The notes beneath the pieces are model-generated. The model had not been told where the DNA came from and searched no databases. It saw only the letters and a list, made by a program, of their open reading frames with translations. Below, one piece after another: positions 7,420-16,692 of a DNA stretch of 23,449 bases. Both the position numbers and the translations under genes were made by a program. Within the stretch, counting starts at the first letter, position 1. Every line of letters starts with the position of its first letter. Where the stretch lies: NCBI GenBank assembly GCA_036562635.1, contig DATCJU010000125.1, positions 1-23,449 of the forward strand. The letters run 5' to 3'. The DNA comes from DATCJU01 sp036562635. GTDB taxonomy: Bacteria > Actinomycetota > Actinomycetes > Mycobacteriales > Pseudonocardiaceae.

Positions 7420-8343
7420 GTGCGGCCGCCGATCCGGCTGGCTCCTGCCCCTCGTCGGCCTGTGCTGCCGTGCTCGTCGTGCCCTGACAGATGCCCGGCC
7501 CGAGGCCGATGCTGAGCCGCAGGATCTACTCCCTGCGGGTGTCACTCGGTCGAACGGTCCACCTGGATGGGGCCCGAGCGGGGGTATTCAGGGGTGCGAC
7601 CGACGTATCCGTTCCACGGGACGTTGATCATGGACTCGAGGTGTGGTCAGAATCCGACCGCGGGGCGGCTTCGTGCCGGGGAGAGTCCGAGAGAAGGGAA
7701 GTGCATGTCATGACGTGGTGTGGTGTCACTGCCGTCGACCTGTCCGCCTGGCTCGTCTCGGGGTGTTGATCCCGGTTCCGTTCGAGGGGAAGACCCTGCC
7801 CGTTGCTTCCGGGGTGGGGTTCTGCGGTGCCCGAGCCGCCCTGAAGGAGTGCGCAGGGCGGAGGTGGCGGGCGGTGGACGTCGTCGTCCACGGGGGGTGA
7901 ACCCCTGTGTCGACGCAGTCGAAGCGCGCGGCGAGTACGAGTACGTGACTCGGAACTGTTGAGTGCGTTCGTGCGAGGAGGCACGCGGCTCGCAGGGATC
8001 TTGCTGCTTCCGGTGTCGGTCACACCGACTCTCGTCGGTCTGTGCCCTCAAGGGTCGGAGGTCCTTCTGCGTCCTGGGGGATGACATTGAGTTCTCTCTT
8101 CGTGAGGTGTGGCTCGTCGTGTCCCGATTCGTTTTGTAGTTCCGGCCCTCCCGGATCTGCCGGTGATTCGCGCGGCGCTCTCCTGGAGAGCGGCCGATCG
8201 TTCCGGTGCACTGCACCATGCTCGGTTTCCGAGAATTTGGGGACGTTGGCCCGCACTCGGTTGTTTGCTTCTGGAAATACTTTTTGCTCGGCATCGGGGT
8301 GGGGCGGAAAGCCGGCAAGAAAGAGCGAAGTGAGAAACGCGCC
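7420..8343. other. ~0.9-kb region without convincing genes; palindromes upstream of the ArsR-type regulator
   Basis: Open frames exist here but lack protein-like composition, and the 8100-8300 part has visibly lower GC than the flanks. A 19-codon frame (7710-7769) preceded by gagagaaggga could be a leader peptide but is unsupported. Symmetric elements are: gtggacg/cgtccac (7874-7880 with 7885-7891); accgac/gtcggt (8024-8029 with 8034-8039); a perfect 17-bp palindrome cgctctcctggagagcg (8176-8192); and ggtgca-c-tgcacc (8205-8217). The last two lie 130-170 bp before the regulator start and may be operators. I found no tRNA, known riboswitch or insertion sequence ends. Confidence 0.5.
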
Positions 8344-9354
8344 ATGATCTCCTATGTCACGACCGAACGCGAAGCTCCCCGGGTGAGGTTCTCGCTCTCC
8401 CCGTTGGGAGAGGCGGTGTACAGCTTCCGTATGCTGGCCTCGCCCGAACGGAGAAAACCGCATCGGATCTGGTTCGAGGCCATCCGGTCGAGACTGGCGG
8501 AGAACGATCTGCGACTCCTGCGTGCCGTCGTGCCACCCACCGGGTACGTCCCGGACTTCCTCACACCCCCGCCGGGACTGCGGTCCCCGGATTTCGCCGA
8601 GGAGCTGGAGGTGGTGCGTTCGACCAGGCCGGAGCACTTCGTCGACGAGGTGACGTGGATGGTGAACGACCCGGCCACGCCCACCGCCTGGCGGACGGCG
8701 GCCGGTTCGTTGCACCGGCAGATGCTGGCCAGCCCGGAGAAGGCGATCAGAAGGATCACCGATCTTCTCGACAGGTACTGGCGGGCGGCGCTGGAGCCCT
8801 GCTGGAAGCGCCTGCGGGGAAGCCTGCTGACCGACATCCGCTCCCGGACCAGGGTCATGGAGAACACGGGGGTCGCTCCCGTGCTCTCGTCCCTGAACGA
8901 CCGGGTCGGCTGGGACGGGACCTGCCTCACCGTCCGCAGCGGGTACGACTTCCGGGAGAACCTGGACGAGCAGGGGATCGTGCTCGTGCCGAGCGTCTTC
9001 TGCGGCCCGGAGGTGCTGACCATGCTGCCTCCCCAGCAGGCGATGCTCGTGTACCCGAGACCGGGTGCCGCGGAGGTCTGGCAGCGGCAGGAGTCGAGAC
9101 GCCCCAGTCCGCTGTCGGCCCTGCTCGGCGGTATCCGGGCGGCGGTGCTCGAGGCACTGGTGACACCCGCGACGACGAGTGAGCTCGCGGTGGAGATCGG
9201 TGTCACGCCCGGTGCGGTCAGCCAGCACCTCGGCGTGCTGCGTGAGTGCGGACTCGTGGTGAGCAGACGAGCCGGACGGCAGGTCCTCCACTCGCTCACC
9301 GAGATGGGAGAGGCGCTTCTCCGTGGTGCCGACCCCCGGCACCGAACGCGTTGA
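8344..9354 (+). CDS. ArsR/SmtB-type winged-helix regulator with DUF5937-like N-terminal domain
   Basis: A 336-residue regulator. ATG 8344 is chosen; the in-frame extension to 8206 crosses AT-richer, non-protein-like sequence. The N-terminal ~250 residues resemble the DUF5937-type effector region of actinobacterial ArsR proteins (RVRFSLSPLGEAVYSFRML, then RRITDLLDRYWRAALEPCW). The C-terminus is a winged helix: LLGGIRAAVLEALVTPAT, then SELAVEIGVTPGAVSQHLGV (residues ~279-298; recognition helix around 290-297). There is no Cys-rich metal-sensing motif, so an organic ligand is more likely than a metal. The gene is followed by a 214-bp intergenic region holding an ArsR-like palindrome and a promoter, then the biosynthetic operon in the same direction. 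It is therefore the likely pathway-specific regulator (inference). Confidence 0.88.
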   Translation: MISYVTTEREAPRVRFSLSPLGEAVYSFRMLASPERRKPHRIWFEAIRSRLAENDLRLLRAVVPPTGYVPDFLTPPPGLRSPDFAEELEVVRSTRPEHFVDEVTWMVNDPATPTAWRTAAGSLHRQMLASPEKAIRRITDLLDRYWRAALEPCWKRLRGSLLTDIRSRTRVMENTGVAPVLSSLNDRVGWDGTCLTVRSGYDFRENLDEQGIVLVPSVFCGPEVLTMLPPQQAMLVYPRPGAAEVWQRQESRRPSPLSALLGGIRAAVLEALVTPATTSELAVEIGVTPGAVSQHLGVLRECGLVVSRRAGRQVLHSLTEMGEALLRGADPRHRTR

Positions 9355-9376
9355 ACGGGGAACGGCCATGCATGGA

Positions 9377-9392
9377 TTTAGCACCAGCTAAA
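9377..9392 (+). promoter_or_regulatory. ArsR-type operator palindrome upstream of the biosynthetic operon
   Basis: TTTAGCACCAGCTAAA is an inverted repeat of TTTAGC and GCTAAA with a 4-bp centre. It stands out as AT-rich in a GC-rich surround. It lies four bases upstream of the proposed -35 box and next to a second short palindrome, CCATGCATGG (9366-9375). The shape is like operators bound by ArsR-family dimers. Binding by the product of the gene just upstream is inferred. Confidence 0.65.
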
Positions 9393-9396
9393 AGCA

Positions 9397-9425
9397 TTGG
9401 CTCCGCGGGGCCACACGTCTAGCTT
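9397..9425 (+). promoter_or_regulatory. predicted sigma-70 promoter of the biosynthetic operon
   Basis: TTGGCT (9397-9402) and TAGCTT (9420-9425) are separated by exactly 17 bp, giving a start point near 9432 and a leader of about 137 nt before the GTG at 9569. Both boxes match the consensus only in part. The adjoining palindrome and the position at the head of ten co-directional genes support the call. Confidence 0.5.
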
Positions 9426-9568
9426 GTGGGCGGCGGATCGCCGTCCGGGCCACCACACCAGTAATGCCGGGCTCGAGCGGTCGCCCGATTCTTCGAAATC
9501 GCTGTGGATCTGCTGCGACGGTGGGAATCGCCAGTGTTCACCGACATGACGTGAAAGGGGATACGCCG

Positions 9569-11035
9569 GTGTCCGTGGCTTCTTCTGGCGACAGTCGCGT
9601 GTATGACGTCGTTGTCGTCGGAAACGGTTCGCTCGGCCTGTCGCTCGGCCTCGTCCTGGCGCGGCGGAACGTCCGGGTGGCCGTACTCGGTCGGCCACAC
9701 CGTCCCTGGTCCGCTTCCCTGGCGGCAGGTGCAATGATCGGCACCTTCGGTGAGGTCACGGCCGCGCTGCTGAAAAGCGAATACGGGCGCACCAAGCTCG
9801 ACTGGGCCTACCAGGCGAGCAAGCTCTGGCCCGACTGGCTGGCCCAGCTGTCGCCCGACTCGGACGGCACGGACCTGCTGACGGCGAACGGCACCATCGT
9901 CATGCTCAACACCGTCGGACTGCCGCAGATCGACACCGAGAACTTCAACGCCATCCGGAAGGCGCTCGCCGACTACGGAGAGGCGTTCGAGGACGTCGAC
10001 CCCGAGGACATCGACTGGCTCGACCCGGAGCCGACGGCCCGTCCTCTCCGGGCGATGTTCCTGCCCCACGAGCACGCCGTCGACGCGCACGGCCTGATCG
10101 CCCGCCTGCAGGACGCGTTCGTCGCGGCCGGTGGGGTGATCGTCCCCGAGCACGGGATCCGCATCGACCGGGATGCCGGGCGGGTGCGTGGCATCGAACT
10201 GGAGTCGGGCACGGTGCTGTCGGCGAAGCACCTGGTCCTGGCGGCCGGATCCGCCTCCCAGCGGGTGCTGGACACCGTTCCCAGCCTGGCGGTACGTATC
10301 CCACGGTTGGTCAGTGGCTACGGGGTCTCGGCGTTGGTCGACACCGAGGACGGAACCGGGCCGCGCAGCGTCATCCGCACCCCCAACCGTGCGTTCGCCT
10401 GCGGTCTGCACGTCGTTCCGCGGCGGGCCGGCCAGGTCTACGTGGGAGCGACCAACATCATCTCCCCGGAGCCCCGGGAGACTCCACTCATCTCCGACGT
10501 CCTCTTCCTGCTCAACTGTGCCGACCGCCAGGTCCGCAGGAACCTCGGGGAGAGCGGCCTGCGCACGATCCAGGTGGGGAACCGCCCCATCGCGCTGGAC
10601 GCCATGCCGCTGCTCGGGGAGACCGAGCTGGAGGGCCTGTGGATGATGGGCGGCACCTATCGCGACGGGCTCACCCTCTCCCCCCTGCTCGCCCGGGAGA
10701 TGGCCGCACGTCTGCTGGGCGAGGAGGCCCGGATCGACCTGGAGATGTTCCGACCGGTCCGGCCCCCGATCCAGCCGTTCTCCCGTGAGGAGGTCGTGGA
10801 GGCGACGGTCACCCACATGCTGGCGACCGGCTACGAGTCCAACTGGACCGTGCCCGTCGAGTGGCCGTTCACCATCGAGCACTACCTGCGGGTCGGTTAC
10901 ACACGCATCGCGGACGAGTTCGACCCCACCTTCACCCCGCCGCCGGAGTTGCTGGCCTCCTCCCGGATCCACCCCACGCTCGCCGACGCGCTGCGTGCCT
11001 ACTACGCGGCCTGGCACGCGGCGGAGCGCGCCTGA
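9569..11035 (+). CDS. FAD-dependent amino acid oxidase-like protein (ThiO/DAAO family)
   Basis: A 488-residue flavoprotein. GTG 9569 is chosen because AAAGGGG lies at 9554-9560. The dinucleotide-binding fold is at the N-terminus (VVVVGNGSLGLSLG, G18-x-G20-x-x-G23). The rest follows the DAAO/glycine oxidase layout, ending in LWMMGGTYRDGLTLSPLLAR (Y364-R365-D366-G367), equivalent to the HYRNG block of ThiO that closes the FAD site. About 100 residues follow that block (VEATVTHMLATGYESNW onward), an extension ThiO does not have. Family members oxidise the alpha-amine of amino acids to an imine with hydrogen peroxide release. Here the substrate may be an aminophenylalanine-derived intermediate or peptide (inference). 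It is the first gene of the cluster. Confidence 0.85.
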   Translation: MSVASSGDSRVYDVVVVGNGSLGLSLGLVLARRNVRVAVLGRPHRPWSASLAAGAMIGTFGEVTAALLKSEYGRTKLDWAYQASKLWPDWLAQLSPDSDGTDLLTANGTIVMLNTVGLPQIDTENFNAIRKALADYGEAFEDVDPEDIDWLDPEPTARPLRAMFLPHEHAVDAHGLIARLQDAFVAAGGVIVPEHGIRIDRDAGRVRGIELESGTVLSAKHLVLAAGSASQRVLDTVPSLAVRIPRLVSGYGVSALVDTEDGTGPRSVIRTPNRAFACGLHVVPRRAGQVYVGATNIISPEPRETPLISDVLFLLNCADRQVRRNLGESGLRTIQVGNRPIALDAMPLLGETELEGLWMMGGTYRDGLTLSPLLAREMAARLLGEEARIDLEMFRPVRPPIQPFSREEVVEATVTHMLATGYESNWTVPVEWPFTIEHYLRVGYTRIADEFDPTFTPPPELLASSRIHPTLADALRAYYAAWHAAERA

Positions 11036-11116
11036 AAGTGCCCGGATTCCCCCAGGCCCCTGACCTGGTCGTTCGGGACCGGGAACCCGCGGCTCACCTG
11101 AAAGGACATAAGGACA

Positions 11117-11989
11117 GTGGCTGGCCTGCCGCTCGAAGAACTGCTCCGGGAAGCGGAGCAGGTGCTCGTCGACAGCGGGGTGTGGAGCCCGCGCGCGGAC
11201 GCGGAAACACTGGCGGCCCACGTGCTGGGCCTTGCCGAGGAGGACCTCAAACCGGACCTGCTCGTGTCGCAGTCCGCGGCGGACGAGGTGCGCGCCCTGG
11301 TGTCCCGCCGGGCCGCCCGGATCCCGCTCGGCCACCTCACCGGCCGGGTCCGCTTCGGAGGCATCGAGGTGTCGGTCACCCCCGACGTGTTCGTGCCCCG
11401 GTTCCCCACCGAGCTCCTGCTGGCCTGGGGGCTGTCGGTGATCCGGCGGACCGAGGCCCCGGTCGTGGTGGACCTGTGCGCCGGCTCCGGGGCGGTCGCC
11501 CTGGCCGTGGCGCACGCCCGGCCCGACGCCACGGTGTACGCGGTCGACATCGACGACGCGGCACTGGAGTGCGCCCAGCGCAACGCCGCCGAGCGTGTCG
11601 CCGCCGGGGACACCCCGATCACCCTTATCCAGGGGGATGTCACCGAACCGGCCCTGTTGGCGTTCCTCAACGGCGGGGTGGACCTGGTCCTGGCCAACCC
11701 CCCGTACGTGCCGGAGGGCATGGTGCTGCTGCCCGAGTGGGGCAGGCACCACCCCAGGCAGGCGATCTTCGCCGGTGAGGACGGGCTGGACGTCATCCGC
11801 CACGTCGTCCGCTGCGCCGCACGACTGCTGCGCCCCGGCGGAGGTCTTGCCATCGAGCACGGTGACGCGCAACGGGACGTCGTACCGGCACTACTTGCCC
11901 AGACCGGCGTCTTCGCCGGCATCGAGAAGCACCGCGACCAGGAGAACCGCCCCCGCTACACCACCGCTGTCAGGAAGGTACGGACATGA
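11117..11989 (+). CDS. papM: PrmC/HemK-like N-methyltransferase, probably PapM-type (4-aminophenylalanine N-methylation)
   Basis: A 290-residue class I SAM methyltransferase starting at GTG 11117 with AAGGAC upstream. It has the PrmC two-domain layout: a helical N-terminal domain (~1-75), then PLGHLTGRVRFGG, the SAM loop DLCAGSGAVALAVA (119-132) and the catalytic NPPY (N194-Y197), which grips planar nitrogen groups. PrmC itself methylates release-factor glutamine and normally sits beside prfA, which is absent here. In this operon, overlapping papB by 4 bp and next to papA, the likelier substrate is the aromatic amine of 4-aminophenylalanine, as for PapM of streptogramin pathways, which is of similar size (recalled, not searched). 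The number of methyl groups added is unknown. A housekeeping PrmC elsewhere in the genome is expected. Confidence 0.72.
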   Translation: MAGLPLEELLREAEQVLVDSGVWSPRADAETLAAHVLGLAEEDLKPDLLVSQSAADEVRALVSRRAARIPLGHLTGRVRFGGIEVSVTPDVFVPRFPTELLLAWGLSVIRRTEAPVVVDLCAGSGAVALAVAHARPDATVYAVDIDDAALECAQRNAAERVAAGDTPITLIQGDVTEPALLAFLNGGVDLVLANPPYVPEGMVLLPEWGRHHPRQAIFAGEDGLDVIRHVVRCAARLLRPGGGLAIEHGDAQRDVVPALLAQTGVFAGIEKHRDQENRPRYTTAVRKVRT

Positions 11990-12300
11990 CGACGTCGACC
12001 GACGCCGAGGCCGGTCTTGCCGGTCTGCGCGAAGAACTCGACCGGATCGACGAGCAGCTGCTGGACGTCCTGAGGGCTCGGCTGGACTGCTGTGTGCGTA
12101 TCGCCCGGTACAAGCGCGAGCACTCGGTGCCGATGATGCAGCCGCACCGGATCGCCGTGGTGCACGAGCATGCCGCGCGATACGGTGCCAAGCACGGCAT
12201 CGACCAGGCGTTCCTGCGCCGGCTCTACGAGCTGATCATCGAGGAGACCTGTCGGGTCGAGGACCTCGTCATCAACGGCGACGTGACCGATCGGAAGTAG
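11986..12300 (+). CDS. papB: 4-amino-4-deoxychorismate mutase (PapB-like, AroQ fold)
   Basis: A 104-residue all-helical AroQ-class mutase; its ATG overlaps the methyltransferase stop by 4 bp (ATGA). Aligned by eye to E. coli chorismate mutase, it keeps R11, D18, R28, K39 and R51, but has Gln for D48 and Glu for Q88. The signature LDCCVRIARYKREHSVPMMQ and LRRLYELIIEETCRVED are those I associate with PapB-type enzymes, which rearrange 4-amino-4-deoxychorismate to 4-amino-4-deoxyprephenate. Its place directly before the ADC synthase gene supports this substrate over chorismate. Its 3' end, including the stop codon, is duplicated in the spacer that follows. Confidence 0.85.
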   Translation: MTTSTDAEAGLAGLREELDRIDEQLLDVLRARLDCCVRIARYKREHSVPMMQPHRIAVVHEHAARYGAKHGIDQAFLRRLYELIIEETCRVEDLVINGDVTDRK

Positions 12301-12327
12301 GTCGACGCCACCGGTCGGAAGTAGGTC
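12286..12327 (+). repeat. 24-bp-period duplication spanning the papB stop codon
   Basis: accgatcggaagtaggtc (12286-12303) recurs as accggtcggaagtaggtc (12310-12327), 17 of 18 bases identical. The 24-bp period is in frame, so the second copy carries a second in-frame TAG at 12322-12324. Read-through of the first stop would add only seven residues. It is probably a slippage duplication. Confidence 0.8.
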
Positions 12328-12352
12328 ACGGCAGCGAAAGACCCGGTGTTCG

Positions 12353-14472
<2,120 letters not shown>

Positions 14473-14476
<4 letters not shown>

Positions 14477-15399
14477 CTGCTTCCCCGAGGACGACGCCGA
14501 TCCGACGTTGTGTCGTGGCGGGCGGGTCGGGCGCGGTGGGCGCCCTGTTCGGTGAGCTGCTCGCGGCGGCGGGGGCCGACGTGTGCGTCGTGGACCCCGC
14601 GCCCCCACGGGCCGCGTGGCCCGGAGTCCGCCACCTGCCCGGTGACGTCACGGCCCCGGACGACCGGCTCCGGGCCGAGCTGGCGGCGACGGACCTGTTG
14701 CTGCTGGCCGTGCCCGAACCGGTGGCCCTGGCCGCGGTGCCCGGACTGCCCGGTGTGCTCAACCCCGACGCCCTGTTCGCGGACACCCTCTCGGTGAAGT
14801 CCCGGGTCGCGGCCGCGATCACCGCCCACCTGCCCGAGCAGCAGGCGCTGGGACTCAACCCCATGTTCGCGCCGGCACTGGACATGGCCGGGCGGCCGGT
14901 GGCCGCCGTCGTCCTGCACGACGGGCCGCTGGTCCACGAGCTGCTCCGCCTGATCACCGAGCACGGCGGCCGGGTGGTGCGGATGGACGCGCACCGGCAC
15001 GACCGGGTGACCGCCGCCTGCCAAGTGCTCACCCACGCCACCGTGCTGTCCTTCGGCCGCGCCCTGTCCACGCTCGACGTCACGATCGACGAGCTGGCCG
15101 CGGTGGCTCCCCCGCCGCATGCCGTGCTCCTGGCCCTGCTGGCCCGGATCGTGACCGGCACTCCCGAGGTGTACTGGGACATCCAGTCCGCGAACCCGTT
15201 CGCCCCGGATGCACGTGACGCGCTCGCCCAGGGGGTGCGGTGGCTGCAGGACCTCACCCGTGACGGGAGCGAGGAGGAGTTCGCGCGGTCGCTGCACGCG
15301 TTCTCCCAGGTACTGGGGAACAGGCTCCCGCACTACCAGGACGTCTGCGCGACGCTCTTCGCCCGCATGCCCACCGTCGAACCCGAGGAGACGCCGTGA
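14473..15399 (+). CDS. papC: 4-amino-4-deoxyprephenate dehydrogenase (PapC-like)
   Basis: A 308-residue TyrA-family dehydrogenase; the ATG overlaps the papA stop by 4 bp. The NAD-binding motif VVAGGSGAVG is at 14-23. TyrA-like features follow: VPEPVALAAVP, DTLSVKSRVAAAI, LGLNPMFAPALDMAGR (the HPMFGP-type block, with Asn in place of the usual His) and VVRMDAHRHDRVTAACQVLTH. The C-terminal ~150 residues are the helical dimer domain (YWDIQSANPFAPDARDAL). TyrA enzymes oxidatively decarboxylate prephenate; in this context the substrate should be the 4-amino analogue, giving 4-aminophenylpyruvate. There is no ACT domain, so no tyrosine feedback site is seen. The stop overlaps the next GTG by 4 bp. 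Confidence 0.88.
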
Positions 15400-16637
15400 C
15401 CACCACAGAGACCATCAGATCCGCCAACTGGATGGCCGCCCGTATCGCCAGGACGACCGACGCGCTGGACCGTGCCTTCGACGAGGGGCTGACCGGTCAC
15501 GTCATCACCAGCCGCGAGGGCAAGGAGGTGGAACTGGCGGACGGCAGCCGGGCGATCGAGTTCGTTTCCTGCTCCTACCTGGGACTGGAACAGCATCCGG
15601 CTCTGGTCGCCGCGGCCGAGGAGGCGTTACGCCGGTTCGGCGTGCACTTCTCCTCGTCCCGTAACCGCATGCGGCCGATGTACCTGGGTCAACTCGAGGA
15701 GCTGCTGAGCGAGATCTACGGGGGCGGCCCGGTCACCGTCTTCACCTCGGTGAGCAACGTGCACCTGGGTGTGCTGCCCCTGCTCGGCAACGGCGCACTG
15801 CCCGGCTACCCGGTCTCCCCGACCGGACCGGTCTTCCTGGTCGAGAAGACGGCCCACGCCTCCATGCAGGTCCTGCGCGGGGTCATGGGACAGATCGGTC
15901 CGGTGCACCGTTTCGACCTCACCGATCCCGAGTCGCTGACCACGCGCCTGGCCGAGGCAACCGCGGAGGGACGCACCCCCATCGCCCTCGCCGACGGGGT
16001 CGGCTCGATGGGCGGCCTGACCGACGTGGCCGGGCTCGCCCGGTCGCTGGCGGAGGCCGGGGGCTACCTGTACGTGGACGACGCGCACGGCATCTCGATC
16101 CAGGGACCCCACGGCGCGGGCTATGCCTACGAGGCCTTCGGTGGCCGGCTCCCGGCCAACGTGCTCCTGGCCGGATCGCTGTCCAAGGCGTTCGGCGGCG
16201 CCGGTGGCTTCGCGGTGCTGCAGGACCCCGGGGACGTGCGGATGCTGCGTAAGTTCGCCAATCCCCTGGTCTTCGGGCACTCCATCATGCTTCCGCTGCT
16301 CGCCGCCAACGTGGCGGCGGCCGGGCTGCACCTGGACGGTGAGGTGGCGCAGCTGCAGGAGCGGCTGTGGCGGAACGCCGCCCTGTTCGACGAACTAACC
16401 GACAACCGCCTGGTGAACGCCGGAGAGCGCTCACCGGTCCGTGGCGCTCGTTTCGACACCGAGGAGGCGGCGTTCGAGGCCGCCCGCCGGCTGCGGTCCG
16501 CCGGTGTCCTCGTCCTTCCGGCCTTCTTCCCCACGGTGGCACGGGGCACGGGGCTCATCCGTTTCGCGCTGTCCGCCGTCCACGAGCGGCACCACCTGGA
16601 GACGGCAGTGGAAGCCCTGGGCCCGATCGCCGGGTAG
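15396..16637 (+). CDS. alpha-oxoamine synthase-family PLP enzyme (BioF/KBL-like fold)
   Basis: A 413-residue fold-type I PLP enzyme starting at GTG 15396, overlapping papC (GTGA). It follows the AONS layout: FVSCSYLGLEQHP near residue 50, ADGVGSMGG near 200, DDAHG at 228-232 for PLP, and SLSKAFGGAGG with the Schiff-base lysine K264. Family enzymes condense an amino acid with an acyl-CoA and lose CO2 to give an alpha-amino ketone. The usual Gly-rich GSGGSR-type block is replaced by HFSSSRNRM (84-92), so the acyl donor or even the reaction may differ. I recall a Pseudomonas pap cluster in which such an enzyme acylates 4-aminophenylalanine on the way to a pyrazine, a plausible precedent. A transaminase role is less likely but not excluded. 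Confidence 0.85.
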   Translation: MTTTETIRSANWMAARIARTTDALDRAFDEGLTGHVITSREGKEVELADGSRAIEFVSCSYLGLEQHPALVAAAEEALRRFGVHFSSSRNRMRPMYLGQLEELLSEIYGGGPVTVFTSVSNVHLGVLPLLGNGALPGYPVSPTGPVFLVEKTAHASMQVLRGVMGQIGPVHRFDLTDPESLTTRLAEATAEGRTPIALADGVGSMGGLTDVAGLARSLAEAGGYLYVDDAHGISIQGPHGAGYAYEAFGGRLPANVLLAGSLSKAFGGAGGFAVLQDPGDVRMLRKFANPLVFGHSIMLPLLAANVAAAGLHLDGEVAQLQERLWRNAALFDELTDNRLVNAGERSPVRGARFDTEEAAFEAARRLRSAGVLVLPAFFPTVARGTGLIRFALSAVHERHHLETAVEALGPIAG

Positions 16638-16692
16638 CCCATCCCACCACGCACGGCGGACCCGTGTCCGGACGGGTCGCCCGAGGAGCGAA

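Noticed and set aside
7649..7663. T-arm-like ggtcagaatccgacc, as if part of a tRNA
   Set aside because: There is no TTC/GAATC-type T-loop consensus in register, and no acceptor, D or anticodon stem can be drawn around it.
7647..8345. Minus-strand frame of 232 codons in the gene-free region
   Set aside because: Composition is Arg/Ser/Thr/Pro-rich without hydrophobic core or motif, and it spans the AT-richer leader; it looks like chance.
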